Shown: positions 33,693 through 42,409, counted from the stretch's first letter. The stretch: DNA of 64,000 nucleotides from Dethiothermospora halolimnae (GCF_037577855.1 NZ_JBAKFX010000001.1:107148-171147), one strand, 5' to 3'. Program-made: numbers and translations. The notes: generated by a model from the letters alone, not told the origin.

Positions 33693-34142
33693 CTAGTAGT
33701 TTTCTTCAATTTTTGAAGTCACACGATTTATAATTTCTACTATTTTTTCTTCATCTTCTCCTATAATTTCTGAATACCTTTTATGTAGATTATTCCATGC
33801 CTTATCTATTTCAACCTGTAGTGACTTCCCTTCATCTGTTAAATATATTAATGAGTTTTTACCTTCTGTTACCCTTTTTATAAATCCTTTATTCTCAAGT
33901 TTATCTATAAATCTAGTTATAGTTGAAGGGGTCATATGCAGGGTTTTTCCTATTTCCTTTTGGGTTATCCCCTCTCTTTTATTTACAATACTAATTAAAA
34001 ATCCATAGGTGGGAGAAAGCCCTGTTATTCTAAACTCTTCATTTGCCATCTTACCTATCAGTCGTGATAGTCTATTAGATGTAAAATATAAACATCCTCT
34101 TAATTCTTCATTTATATCTGACACTTTATTTCCATCCTTCAT
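33693..34142 (-). CDS. MarR-family transcriptional regulator
   Basis: This 149-residue winged-helix regulator has the DNA-binding segment EGITQKEIGKTLHMTPSTITRFIDKLENKGFIKRV, with flanking dimerisation helices. The chosen ATG (34142) lies inside the end of the nitroreductase gene and has AGGG upstream; earlier ATGs would extend the overlap further. It is the third gene of a gpx-nitroreductase-marR unit, suggesting it responds to oxidants, phenolics or electrophiles and may act on the inverted repeat at 35256. There are no obvious paired cysteines for an OhrR-like switch. Confidence 0.87.
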   Translation of the reverse strand: MKDGNKVSDINEELRGCLYFTSNRLSRLIGKMANEEFRITGLSPTYGFLISIVNKREGITQKEIGKTLHMTPSTITRFIDKLENKGFIKRVTEGKNSLIYLTDEGKSLQVEIDKAWNNLHKRYSEIIGEDEEKIVEIINRVTSKIEENY

Positions 34143-34632
34143 AGTGAACCCTAGATTCATCAAATCTATCTACAAACTTGTTTTCCTGTCCATCAGGATA
34201 CCCCACTGGAACTACAGCAAAGGATTCTAGGTTATCTGGTATTTCTAATAAACTTCTAATACTATCCATCCTATCTTGTACTGGATATACCCCTAACCAA
34301 ACAGCTCCTAACCCTAAATGGGTTGCTTCTAAAAGAAGGTTCTGTGTTGCAGCTCCCATATCCTGTTGTATCATACTAGGCACTGGTATTCCTTCTTTCC
34401 TAAATAAAATAACAAATGCCACAGGAGCATTTTCTACCATTTTTGAGTAGGGACTTATTTGGGATAACTTTTTAAGTGTTTCTTTATTTTCAACTACAAT
34501 AAATTCCCACGGTTGTTGATTCACTGCCGATGGAGCCTGCATTGCAGCCCTTAGCATCCTTTCTATCTTTTCTTTTTCAACCTTTTTATCTTTATATTTT
34601 CTTATACTTCTTCTATTAAATATTTCTTTCAT
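34126..34632 (-). CDS. Nitroreductase-family flavoprotein
   Basis: This 168-residue FMN-dependent oxidoreductase has the N-terminal FMN contact RRSIRKYKDKKVEKEKIERML, the stretch APSAVNQQPWEFIVVENKE and the C-terminal GLGAVWLGVYPV. Members reduce nitroaromatics, quinones or flavins with NAD(P)H. It is on the short side of the family (about 170-220). It follows gpx by about 20 bases and overlaps the MarR gene, so the three probably form an operon. Confidence 0.88.
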   Translation of the reverse strand: MKEIFNRRSIRKYKDKKVEKEKIERMLRAAMQAPSAVNQQPWEFIVVENKETLKKLSQISPYSKMVENAPVAFVILFRKEGIPVPSMIQQDMGAATQNLLLEATHLGLGAVWLGVYPVQDRMDSIRSLLEIPDNLESFAVVPVGYPDGQENKFVDRFDESRVHYEGWK

Positions 34633-34654
34633 TTTATAACCTCCATACTAATTT

Positions 34655-35206
34655 TTATTTAAAAATGAGTTTTTCAATATCTCCTTCTATATCCATAGGG
34701 TCAACGGGAGACTCATATCTTTTAATAACATTTCCCTTTTGATCTATTAAGAATTTAGTAAAATTCCATTTTATAGAATTATCAAGAAGCCAATCGGGAT
34801 GATTTTCTTCTAACATATGATACAATATTTTACCGGAAGGATTTCCTAGGTTAAACCCTTCAAAGGGAGCTTCATTTATTAAAAAACTATATAGAGGATG
34901 AATATTCTTTCCCCTTACATCAATTTTAGAGAACAAAGGGAATTTAACCCCATAGTTTAATTTACAAAAGCTTTCAATATCTTCATTATCTCCAGGCTCT
35001 TGGTTTTGAAATTGATTACAAGGAAAAGCTAAAATTTCAAATCCATCTTTATTATACCTTTCATATAACCTCTCTAAGTCTTCATATTGGGGAGTAAAAC
35101 CACATTTACTTGCTGTATTAACTATTAATAAAACCTTTCCTCTATACTCCTCCATAGAAATCTTTTCATTGTCTATTGTTTCTAAAGAAAAATCATATAT
35201 ACCCAT
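34655..35206 (-). CDS. Glutathione peroxidase-family thiol peroxidase
   Basis: This 183-residue protein of the thioredoxin fold has peroxidatic Cys35 (NTASKCGFTPQ) in place of selenocysteine, the FPCNQFQNQEPG block with the active-site Gln, and the Trp in IKWNFTKFL. Cysteine forms in bacteria usually use thioredoxin and reduce organic peroxides. The ATG at 35206 is fixed by GAAGGAGG seven bases upstream; the upstream extension of the frame is untranslated leader. It is the first gene of the peroxide-defence unit and has a strong promoter covered by an inverted repeat. Confidence 0.93.
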   Translation of the reverse strand: MGIYDFSLETIDNEKISMEEYRGKVLLIVNTASKCGFTPQYEDLERLYERYNKDGFEILAFPCNQFQNQEPGDNEDIESFCKLNYGVKFPLFSKIDVRGKNIHPLYSFLINEAPFEGFNLGNPSGKILYHMLEENHPDWLLDNSIKWNFTKFLIDQKGNVIKRYESPVDPMDIEGDIEKLIFK

Positions 35207-35246
35207 AAATATTCCTCCTTCTATTTTATGTTGTTTGTACATACAC

Positions 35247-35275
35247 ATGTTAACTTTTAATATTACCTTTGTCAA
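35247..35275 (-). promoter_or_regulatory. Sigma-A promoter of the peroxidase operon
   Basis: TTGACA (35270-35275) and TAACAT (35247-35252) are 17 bases apart on the minus strand. Transcription would start near 35240. Confidence 0.7.
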
Positions 35276-35301
35276 TACAAATTAACAAAGGTAATATTAA
35301 A
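35256..35301. promoter_or_regulatory. 17-bp-arm inverted repeat over the peroxidase promoter
   Basis: Perfect arms TTTAATATTACCTTTGT and ACAAAGGTAATATTAAA are separated by 12 bases. One arm fills the -35/-10 spacer and the last bases of the -35. This is a strong operator candidate, perhaps for the MarR protein of the same operon. As RNA from the upstream FmdE gene it could also be a terminator, but no T tract follows. Confidence 0.55.
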
Positions 35302-35343
35302 CTAAACATATCTTTAAAATTATAAAATTTAAATTCCATAATA

Positions 35344-35880
35344 TTAATAACACATCTGTAAGACTTTATTATAGCCTTTGTAACAATCAATGCAAACCTT
35401 TTTTCCATTCTTTACTTTAATCATATTTTCTGAAACACCCTCATTACATTCTTCACAATATACAGTCTCATATATATTTGCTTCACGGGGCAAATAACAA
35501 TTTGGCTTTTTAAATATGAACAGGTCTTTAACTCTACTATCTAATATATATCCTATTTTTTCTTCTCTACTCATATTTTTTAAAATTGGTTTCAAAACTA
35601 CCCTTATATTTTCTCCTGTCTTTCTAGAAAAGAAGCTATAGGCCTGTTTTCCTGTGGGTTTATAAATCAAATTACCTTTACCAAAAGTACATCCTGTTAA
35701 AAGTTGTATTGCATCAACACCACAGGCATCATTTTCAGTTATACACACTATTTCTTCATCCTTTGAAAATTTCATTTCAAGGCTATCTATAACAGCCATT
35801 GCTGCTTTAAAGCCAATTGCAAGTCCTGGACACTCATGACCATGAAAATCTACTACTTTTTCCCATAGCTTTCTATCCAT
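35344..35880 (-). CDS. FmdE-family protein with C-terminal zinc ribbon
   Basis: This 178-residue protein has the FmdE domain (residues 1-130: FHGHECPGLAIGFKAAM and ENDACGVDAIQLLTGCTFGKGN) and a zinc-ribbon-like tail with two CxxC pairs (CEECNEG and CIDCYKG). FmdE is named after a subunit of molybdenum formylmethanofuran dehydrogenase, but stand-alone bacterial copies have no proven role; metal or molybdenum-cofactor handling has been suggested. The ATG at 35880 has AAAGGTG suitably placed; the preceding GTG lies in the ribosome site. It follows lpdA by 25 bases. Confidence 0.85.
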   Translation of the reverse strand: MDRKLWEKVVDFHGHECPGLAIGFKAAMAVIDSLEMKFSKDEEIVCITENDACGVDAIQLLTGCTFGKGNLIYKPTGKQAYSFFSRKTGENIRVVLKPILKNMSREEKIGYILDSRVKDLFIFKKPNCYLPREANIYETVYCEECNEGVSENMIKVKNGKKVCIDCYKGYNKVLQMCY

Positions 35881-35904
35881 ATTAATCACCTTTCTATCTA
35901 TATT

Positions 35905-37299
35905 CTATTTTTTAGGTTTTGCCATGTGTATGGCTCTATCTTCTAATCCTAAAACCCCTTCAAAAAAACTTTCCGATAAAGTTGGATGGGCATGGATAGT
36001 ATGTTCTATATCCTTTACATTTAGTTTATTATATACCGCAAGGGCTCCCTCATGGATTAAACTAGAAGCATGGGGGCCCATTATATGAACACCTATTATG
36101 GTATTATCTTCTCCTTTTGATAAAACTTTCACCATCCCTTGAGTTTCACCCATTGCTAAAGCCTTTCCATTGGCACCAATCATAAACTTACTTTTTTTAT
36201 AATCTATTCCCTTTTCTTTAGCTTTTTCCTCTGTTAATCCAACTTGGGCTATCTCCGGTGAAACAAATATGCATGCTGGAACTATGTCATGATCTATATC
36301 CTTTTCTATACCCATTATTTTTTCCACAGCTATGATCCCTTCATGGGATGCAACATGGGCTAACATAACTCCACCGATAACATCCCCTATGGCATAAATA
36401 TTATCAATATTAGTTCTAAAGTGATCATCAACCTTTATTCCATATTTATCATATTCTACTCCCACATTATCCAGGTTCAATCCTTCAAGAACAGGTTTCC
36501 TTCCAACTGCTAATAATACTGAGTCTGCTTTAGTAGTTATCTCTTTACCTTTTTTATCTCCAACAACTATTAGTTCCCCATCTTCTTTTCGTATTTCTTT
36601 AGCCCTAGTTTTTAAAGCTAATTTTATTTTATTTCTTTTTAGATAAGAAGCCATCCTTTTAGATATATCCTTATCAACATTTTTTATTATCTCACTTCCT
36701 AATATGGTAACTGTAGAGCCTAGTTCATTATATATATTAGCAAATTCAAGACCTATTACTCCTCCACCTACTATTGCCAATCTTTTAGGGATTTCTCTAC
36801 TGTTTATAAAGTAGTCACTGGTATGAACACCATCTAAATCCACTCCTTTAATAGGAGGTACAGAGGGTTTAGAACCTGTTGCAATAATAATATTTTTAGT
36901 TGATATTTCTCTTTCTTCTCCATTATTTAATCTAACTAAAACCCTATTTCTGTCCTTTAGACTTCCAATGCCATCTATTGTTTCAATATCATAGGATGAT
37001 AGAACTTGTTCTATTCCATTAACAAGTTTACCAACAACATCATCTTTTCTTTTATGAATTTTTTCCATATCTATCTTAAAACCCTCTATGCTTATACCAA
37101 ATTGGTCTATATTTTTAAGGGTTTTTATTATTTCTGCATTTTTATATAGTGCTTTAGTGGGTATACAACCCCAATTTAAACATGTACCCCCTATTCTATC
37201 CGACTCAACTAATGTTACCTTATTCCCCAGTTGAGCTGCTTTTATTGCAGCAACATATCCACCGGGACCTCCGCCGATTATCACTATATCCCTTTCCAT
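35905..37299 (-). CDS. lpdA: Dihydrolipoyl dehydrogenase (L-protein of glycine cleavage)
   Basis: This 464-residue flavoprotein reoxidises dihydrolipoamide on GcvH, passing electrons through FAD to NAD. It has the FAD-binding IGGGPGGYVAAIKAAQLG, the redox disulfide GGTCLNWGCIPTKAL, the NAD-binding IVGGGVIGLEFANIYNELG and the C-terminal active-site base HAHPTLSESF. It lies about 240 bases downstream of gcvPB and so belongs with the glycine cleavage genes. The spacer holds a copy of the dispersed palindrome. GAAGGTGA precedes the ATG. Confidence 0.94.
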   Translation of the reverse strand: MERDIVIIGGGPGGYVAAIKAAQLGNKVTLVESDRIGGTCLNWGCIPTKALYKNAEIIKTLKNIDQFGISIEGFKIDMEKIHKRKDDVVGKLVNGIEQVLSSYDIETIDGIGSLKDRNRVLVRLNNGEEREISTKNIIIATGSKPSVPPIKGVDLDGVHTSDYFINSREIPKRLAIVGGGVIGLEFANIYNELGSTVTILGSEIIKNVDKDISKRMASYLKRNKIKLALKTRAKEIRKEDGELIVVGDKKGKEITTKADSVLLAVGRKPVLEGLNLDNVGVEYDKYGIKVDDHFRTNIDNIYAIGDVIGGVMLAHVASHEGIIAVEKIMGIEKDIDHDIVPACIFVSPEIAQVGLTEEKAKEKGIDYKKSKFMIGANGKALAMGETQGMVKVLSKGEDNTIIGVHIMGPHASSLIHEGALAVYNKLNVKDIEHTIHAHPTLSESFFEGVLGLEDRAIHMAKPKK

Positions 37300-37373
37300 T
37301 ATATCACCTTCCTATTTATTATTAATATATATATAAGTGCTAATTTTAGGGTAATGTTTTAATATATGTTATA

Positions 37374-37398
37374 GTTGGGGGATTACGAATCCCCCAAC
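37374..37398 (+). repeat. Dispersed 25-bp palindrome, perfect copy
   Basis: Arms GTTGGGGGATT and AATCCCCCAAC around ACG, followed by AACTA. It lies between gcvPB and lpdA. The rest of the 37300-37537 interval contains degenerate TTCCCCAAGAACTAA-like words and nothing coding. Confidence 0.9.
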
Positions 37399-37537
37399 AA
37401 CTAAGCTTAGTTTAATTCCCCAAGAACTAAACTGAATATAACTCTCCAACAATCAGCCTGGGCATGCCAAGTCTCTACATAGTTCATTATCATCCACAGC
37501 TAACAATTGTAGTGTAGATTTCATTCCACGGTTTCTT

Positions 37538-38992
37538 CTATTTGTTCTCCCATTTTAAAACTGGATTTCTAGCAGCTTGAGCTTCATCTACCCGTCTTAT
37601 TTCTGTAGTTATAGGTGCTTCTTTTAATAAGCTTGGGTTTTCTTTAGCTTCCTTAGCAATTTGTATCATGGTTTCTACAAATCTATCAAGGGTCTCTTTG
37701 CTTTCGGTTTCCGTAGGTTCTATCATCATAGCTTCATTTATGATAAGGGGGAAATATATAGTTGGTGGATGATAACCTAGGTCTAATAGTCTTTTAGCTA
37801 TGTCTAGAGTGGATACTTCTATATTATTTTCTTTTAAACCACCTAATACAAACTCGTGCTTACATATGTCATCTACTGGTAAATGATAGTATTCCTTTAG
37901 TTTATTCATTAAATAATTGGCATTTAAAACTGCCGTCTCACTAACTTTTTTAAGGCCTTCTGATCCCATTGTCAATATATATGTCAATGCCCTTACTAAA
38001 GTTTGGAAATGTCCGTAAAAGCTCTTTATTTTACCTATTGAACTTGGTTTATCATAATCAAGGGTAAATATATCATTATCTTTCTCTATTATTGGTGTTG
38101 GTAAAAATTCTATTAATTCATTTTTAACCCCTATAGGGCCACTTCCTGGACCTCCGCCTCCGTGGGGCGTTGTGAAGGTTTTGTGAAGATTTAGATGAAC
38201 TATATCAAATCCCATATCTCCCGGTCTTGTTATTCCCATTATGGCATTTGTATTGGCCCCATCATAATAAAGAAGACCTCCTGCTTCATGGACTAATTTT
38301 GAAATTTCTATGATATCCTTTTCAAATAACCCTAAAGTATTGGGATTTGTAAGCATAAGCCCTGCCACTTCATCATCTAATACATTCTTTAAACTATCTA
38401 TATCCACCAGACCCTTAGAATTTGATTTAACTTCTACTACATCAAATCCCACAGCTTTAGCACTGGCTGGATTGGTTCCATGGGCTGAATCCGGTACTAT
38501 TATCTTTTTCCTTTCACTATTGCCATTTTTATCGTGGTAAGCCTTTATAATCATAAGTCCTGCCAATTCTCCATGGGCACCTGCCGCAGGTTGTAAACTC
38601 ATTTTATCCATACCTGTTATCTCTGATAGCTTTTCATTTAGGTCATACATAAGCTCTAATGCACCCTGTACCGTCTCTTCCGGTTGATATGGATGTATAT
38701 CTATAAATCCTTCTAGCCTTGCCATATCTTCATTTATCTTAGGATTATATTTCATTGTACACGAACCAAGGGGATAAAATCCTGTGTCCACACCATAGTT
38801 TTTATTTGATAAAAGGGTAAAATGTCTCATTAGCTCTGACTCACTAACCTCTGGTAAGTTTGCTTCTTCTTTTCTTATGTGACTCTTTGGTATTATATCT
38901 TCAATATCTAAATCTATTTCATTTTCAGGTAATGAGTATCCCACTCTACCCGGTTTTGATATCTCAAATACTAGCTTATTATACTTTTTCAT
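37538..38992 (-). CDS. gcvPB: Glycine dehydrogenase (decarboxylating) subunit 2
   Basis: This 484-residue PLP subunit of P-protein is half of the split enzyme that decarboxylates glycine and loads the aminomethyl group on GcvH. The PLP lysine is in HLNLHKTFTTPHGGGGPGSG, with substrate-site PDSAHGTNPASAKAVGFDV. Length matches the family. It overlaps gcvPA by four bases, as expected for a heterotetramer. GGAGGGG lies before the ATG inside the end of gcvPA. Confidence 0.96.
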   Translation of the reverse strand: MKKYNKLVFEISKPGRVGYSLPENEIDLDIEDIIPKSHIRKEEANLPEVSESELMRHFTLLSNKNYGVDTGFYPLGSCTMKYNPKINEDMARLEGFIDIHPYQPEETVQGALELMYDLNEKLSEITGMDKMSLQPAAGAHGELAGLMIIKAYHDKNGNSERKKIIVPDSAHGTNPASAKAVGFDVVEVKSNSKGLVDIDSLKNVLDDEVAGLMLTNPNTLGLFEKDIIEISKLVHEAGGLLYYDGANTNAIMGITRPGDMGFDIVHLNLHKTFTTPHGGGGPGSGPIGVKNELIEFLPTPIIEKDNDIFTLDYDKPSSIGKIKSFYGHFQTLVRALTYILTMGSEGLKKVSETAVLNANYLMNKLKEYYHLPVDDICKHEFVLGGLKENNIEVSTLDIAKRLLDLGYHPPTIYFPLIINEAMMIEPTETESKETLDRFVETMIQIAKEAKENPSLLKEAPITTEIRRVDEAQAARNPVLKWENK

Positions 38993-40335
38993 TTTATCCC
39001 CTCCAATACTTCAGATAATTTATCAATTTCTTCTTTAGTCCTCTTTTCTGTAACGCAATATAAAGTGGAATTACTATATTGGGGATAATCTTTACCTAGC
39101 TTATATCCTCCTAAAATATTATTCTCTAATAGTTCACTATTTAACTTATCACTTGGTACATCACTTGTTATAGGGAATTCTTTGAAAAAGGGTTTGTTAA
39201 ATAGTGGTTTATATTTTCCTGATTCAGTTATTTTATCAAAGGCATAATGGGCATTTTTAGCTGAATTTACTGCCACTTCTCTTATTCCCTTTTTCCCTAA
39301 AGCAGTTAAATATACCGTAGCTGCTAAGGCATTTAATGCCTGATTAGAGCATATATTAGACGTAGCCTTTTCTCTTCTTATATGTTGTTCCCTTGCCTGT
39401 AAAGTAAGAACAAAGGCCCTATTACCGTCTTTATCCTTTGTTTCCCCTACAATCCTGCCTGGAAGCTTTCTCATAAGCTTTTTAGTTGTTGCCATAAAGC
39501 CAAGATATGGTCCTCCAAAGTTTAGGTTGTTTCCTAGGGATTGGCCTTCCCCAACAACAATATCTGCTCCGTACTCTCCTGGAGACTTTAATATACCTAA
39601 TGATATAGGATCAACACTTACCATAAACTTAGCTTTCTTAGCGCTATGGGTTATCTTTTCTATTTCCTCTACATCTTCTAACAACCCAAAAAAGTTTGGA
39701 TGCTGTACTATTACTGCTGCAGTATTATCACTAACACTTTCTTTTAGTTTATCTATATCCGTGGTTCCATTATCGTCATCAACCTCTATAACATCTAAGT
39801 CTTGAGCCTTTGCATATGTCTTTAAAACCTTTCTATATTCTGGGTGAACAGTTTTTGAAATAACTATTTCATTTTTTCTTGTACTTAAAACTGCAGTTAT
39901 GGCCCCTTCAGCTATGGCAGTTGCTCCATCATAAACTGAAGCATTAGCTACATCCATCCCTGTTAAGTTACATATTAAGCTTTGAAACTCAAATATGGTC
40001 TGAAGGGTTCCTTGACTTATTTCAGCTTGATATGGAGTATATGCTGTATAAAATTCAGATCTTGATATAACATGATCTACAACAGAGGGTATATAATGAT
40101 CATAAGCACCTGCCCCTAAAAAGCACGTCAAGTCATTTATTGTTTTATTCTTGGAACTAAGATTTCCCATATGTTTTCTTATCTCTAATTCAGATAATGA
40201 ATTTCCTATATTAAGATCTCCTTTAAATTTAACGTCTTCAGGAATATCATCAAATAATCTATCTACACTTTCACATCCAATTTCCTTTAGCATTTCCTCT
40301 TTATCTTTTTTAGTTGTAGGTATATATTTATGCAT
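38989..40335 (-). CDS. gcvPA: Glycine dehydrogenase (decarboxylating) subunit 1
   Basis: This 448-residue partner of GcvPB shows conserved blocks: HKYIPTTKKDKEEML at the N-terminus, FLGAGAYDHYIPSVVDHV, TAYTPYQAEISQGTLQ and the C-terminal LYCVTEKRTKEEIDKL. The split P-protein is usual in Firmicutes and anaerobes. It starts two bases after the gcvH stop, with AAAGGAGAG upstream. Confidence 0.96.
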   Translation of the reverse strand: MHKYIPTTKKDKEEMLKEIGCESVDRLFDDIPEDVKFKGDLNIGNSLSELEIRKHMGNLSSKNKTINDLTCFLGAGAYDHYIPSVVDHVISRSEFYTAYTPYQAEISQGTLQTIFEFQSLICNLTGMDVANASVYDGATAIAEGAITAVLSTRKNEIVISKTVHPEYRKVLKTYAKAQDLDVIEVDDDNGTTDIDKLKESVSDNTAAVIVQHPNFFGLLEDVEEIEKITHSAKKAKFMVSVDPISLGILKSPGEYGADIVVGEGQSLGNNLNFGGPYLGFMATTKKLMRKLPGRIVGETKDKDGNRAFVLTLQAREQHIRREKATSNICSNQALNALAATVYLTALGKKGIREVAVNSAKNAHYAFDKITESGKYKPLFNKPFFKEFPITSDVPSDKLNSELLENNILGGYKLGKDYPQYSNSTLYCVTEKRTKEEIDKLSEVLEGIK

Positions 40336-40337
40336 AT

Positions 40338-40721
40338 TTATCTCTCCTTTTCACAGAAATCTTCATATTCCTCTGGGGACATCAAATCATCTAACTGGGA
40401 TTTATCTGAAATCTTGATTAACATAAACCAGTTTCCATAGGGATCAGCATTTATTGCTTCTGGACTATCTAAAACATCTTGATTTACTTCTAATACAGTC
40501 CCTCCTATTGGCATAAAAGAATCCGATGCTGCCTTTACTGATTCAATAACTCCATATTCCTCTTCTCTATCAAACTCATCATCTTCCTCTGGTAAATCTA
40601 CAAAAACAATATCTCCCAGTGAGTTTTGGGCAAAATCTGTTATTCCTATATATGCATTGTCTCCTTCTACTTTTATCCATTCATGATCCTTTGTATATAA
40701 TAATCCCTTTAAAATTTTCAT
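40338..40721 (-). CDS. gcvH: Glycine cleavage system H protein
   Basis: This 127-residue lipoyl carrier shuttles the aminomethyl intermediate between P, T and L proteins. The lipoylated lysine is Lys63 in VIESVKAASD; the fold markers YTKDHEWIKVEGDNAYIGITDFAQ and LGDIVFVDLPEE are intact. It lies 13 bases after gcvT. Lipoylation enzymes are not encoded in the window. Confidence 0.96.
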   Translation of the reverse strand: MKILKGLLYTKDHEWIKVEGDNAYIGITDFAQNSLGDIVFVDLPEEDDEFDREEEYGVIESVKAASDSFMPIGGTVLEVNQDVLDSPEAINADPYGNWFMLIKISDKSQLDDLMSPEEYEDFCEKER

Positions 40722-40734
40722 TTTTTAATTCCTC

Positions 40735-41829
40735 CTATTTTTTATAATTTTTACTTAAGAACCTTTTACTTATAATTTCAGCTTTAACAGCCTTTTTTCT
40801 TATTTTTATATCTATATCTGTTCCTATTTTTGAATAATTACTATCTACCATAGCTAACCCTATATTTTTCTTTAATGTAGGTGAGAAATATCCTGTTGTA
40901 ACAAAACCTATCTTTTTATCATCATATAAAACATCATATTGTTCCCTAGGTATTCCCCTTCCCTTCATTTCAAAACCTACAAGTTTCCTTTTAAGTCCTT
41001 CTTGTTTCTCTTTAACTAAAGCTTCTTTTCCAATAAAGTCATCTTTATCTAACTTAACAAAAAATCCTAACCCTGCTTCTAATGGTGTTATATTCTTTGA
41101 TATCTCATGACCATATAAGGGTAATGTAGCTTCAAATCTAAGGGTATCTCTAGCTCCAAGGCCTATAGGTTTTATACTATATTCCTCTCCTGCCTTTAAT
41201 ATTTCATTCCATATACCCACTAGATTATCTGGGTCTGTATATATTTCAAATCCATCTTCTCCTGTATATCCTGTTCTTGATACTAAACATTTTTTATTAT
41301 TTATTAGTACTTCCCTATTAAAACGGAAAAACTTTATTGTTGATAAGTCTGTATCACTTATTTTTTCAAGTATCTCTTCTGCTTTAGGTCCCTGTAGTGC
41401 CAATTGCCCCATGCTATCAGAAATATTTGATATCTCTATATCATAATCTTTTTTATTTTCTAGAATCCATTTAAAATCTTTATCTATATTTGCTGCATTT
41501 ACAACCAATAGAAAGTGTTTCTGTGATATCTTATAGGCTAATAAATCGTCTACTATTCCCCCATCTTCATAACACATAAGACTGTATGCTACCTGATTAT
41601 CATCTAAATCCTTAACATTATTAGTTATAATACGGTTCACAAACTCCAATGCATCATTGCCCTTTATCTCTATTTCTCCCATATGGGAAACATCAAAGAG
41701 CCCCGCACTATCCCTAACTGTATTATGTTCTACAACAAGTCCCTCATACTGGATAGGTAACTCCCATCCAGCAAAGTCTATAATTTTACCCTTTAAGTTT
41801 ACATGTTCATTATATAAAGACGTTCTCAT
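40735..41829 (-). CDS. gcvT: Aminomethyltransferase (glycine cleavage T protein)
   Basis: This 364-residue enzyme transfers the methylene group from GcvH to tetrahydrofolate and releases ammonia. Signature parts include SLYNEHVNLKGKIIDFAGWELPIQYEG, GLFDVSHMGEI, SRTGYTGEDGFEIY and GLGARDTLRFEATLPLYG. It is the first gene of the operon, directly after the glycine riboswitch, with GAAGGAGTGAT before the ATG. Confidence 0.96.
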   Translation of the reverse strand: MRTSLYNEHVNLKGKIIDFAGWELPIQYEGLVVEHNTVRDSAGLFDVSHMGEIEIKGNDALEFVNRIITNNVKDLDDNQVAYSLMCYEDGGIVDDLLAYKISQKHFLLVVNAANIDKDFKWILENKKDYDIEISNISDSMGQLALQGPKAEEILEKISDTDLSTIKFFRFNREVLINNKKCLVSRTGYTGEDGFEIYTDPDNLVGIWNEILKAGEEYSIKPIGLGARDTLRFEATLPLYGHEISKNITPLEAGLGFFVKLDKDDFIGKEALVKEKQEGLKRKLVGFEMKGRGIPREQYDVLYDDKKIGFVTTGYFSPTLKKNIGLAMVDSNYSKIGTDIDIKIRKKAVKAEIISKRFLSKNYKK

Positions 41830-41867
41830 AATATCACTCCTTCAAGCATAATATTGGTTTTTTACGT

Positions 41868-41924
41868 ATAAAAAAGAGGAATAAGACAATATACCCCAAT
41901 TAGAGTATACTGTCCTATTCCTCT
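41868..41924 (-). terminator. Expression-platform hairpin of the glycine riboswitch
   Basis: On the minus strand AGAGGAATAGGACAGTATAC pairs with GTATATTGTCTTATTCCTCT, and T6 follows. Glycine binding upstream should prevent this terminator, switching the gcv operon on. Confidence 0.85.
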
Positions 41925-41930
41925 GTAATT

Positions 41931-42090
41931 TACCTGAGAGATTCTAAACACTTTAATAAAGTGTATTGCTCCTACGGTGTTCTCTAGAACTTTCCAGAGG
42001 GCCATCAAATAACGATTCTTTTGCCTGAAAGTTTCTATATGCTATACATATATTGCTCCTTCGGCTCCCTGTTGGGCATCTCTCGTTATT
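41931..42090 (-). promoter_or_regulatory. Tandem glycine riboswitch
   Basis: Two aptamers are seen on the minus strand. The first has CGAGAGATGCC, GCCGAAGGAGCAA and AAACTTTCAGGCAAAAG; the second has CTCTGGAAAGTTCTAGAGAA, ACCGTAGGAGCAA and GAATCTCTCAGGTAAA. A short linker joins them, and the terminator at 41868 follows. It controls gcvT-gcvH-gcvPA-gcvPB. Confidence 0.95.
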
Positions 42091-42120
42091 ATCATCTGGT
42101 TATTATTAATTTATAACTAT

Positions 42121-42148
42121 ATTATATTAAAATTTTCAAAAAATTCAA
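42121..42148 (-). promoter_or_regulatory. Promoter of the glycine cleavage operon with embedded CodY-like box
   Basis: TTGAAT (42143-42148) and TATAAT (42121-42126) are 16 bases apart on the minus strand, about 30 bases before the aptamer. The spacer contains AATTTTCAAAAAATT (42131-42145, plus strand), which matches the CodY consensus AATTTTCNGAAAATT at all but one defined position. Confidence 0.6.
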
Positions 42149-42242
42149 TACATTATAAGTAACTGTTATATATATCATTATTTATTATTATAGATTTATA
42201 ACAAAGGTTATATGAAATAATCATGTTAACCTTTTCCTTTAG

Positions 42243-42379
42243 TTATCCACGTTATCCACATAATCCACAATCTACAGTGGATAACTTTATGTAAACTCAA
42301 CACCACTGTTATCAACTGTATTGTAGCAATTTCAAATTTACATAATATTAGTTTTCCACATTTTTAAAACTTATCCACA
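42243..42379. other. Cluster of about six DnaA boxes
   Basis: TTATCCACG (42243), TTATCCACA (42252) and TAATCCACA (42261) abut head to tail. AGTGGATAA (42276) is an inverted one-mismatch box, TTTTCCACA (42352) a one-mismatch box, and TTATCCACA (42371) a perfect one. The 140 bases to the left are extremely AT-rich. No dnaA, dnaN or other replication genes are nearby, so this is more likely a DnaA-binding or titration locus than the main origin, but an origin function is not excluded. Confidence 0.7.
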
Positions 42380-42409
42380 ATAAATTATTAACAACTATCC
42401 CTTCAATCT

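Noticed and set aside
34655..35206. Selenocysteine peroxidase
   Set aside because: The catalytic position is an ordinary cysteine codon and the frame has no in-frame TGA, so selenium use cannot be claimed from this gene.
42100..42409. Chromosomal replication origin (oriC)
   Set aside because: DnaA boxes and AT-rich DNA are present, but there is no dnaA, dnaN, recF, gyrB or rpmH nearby. Called a DnaA-box cluster only.
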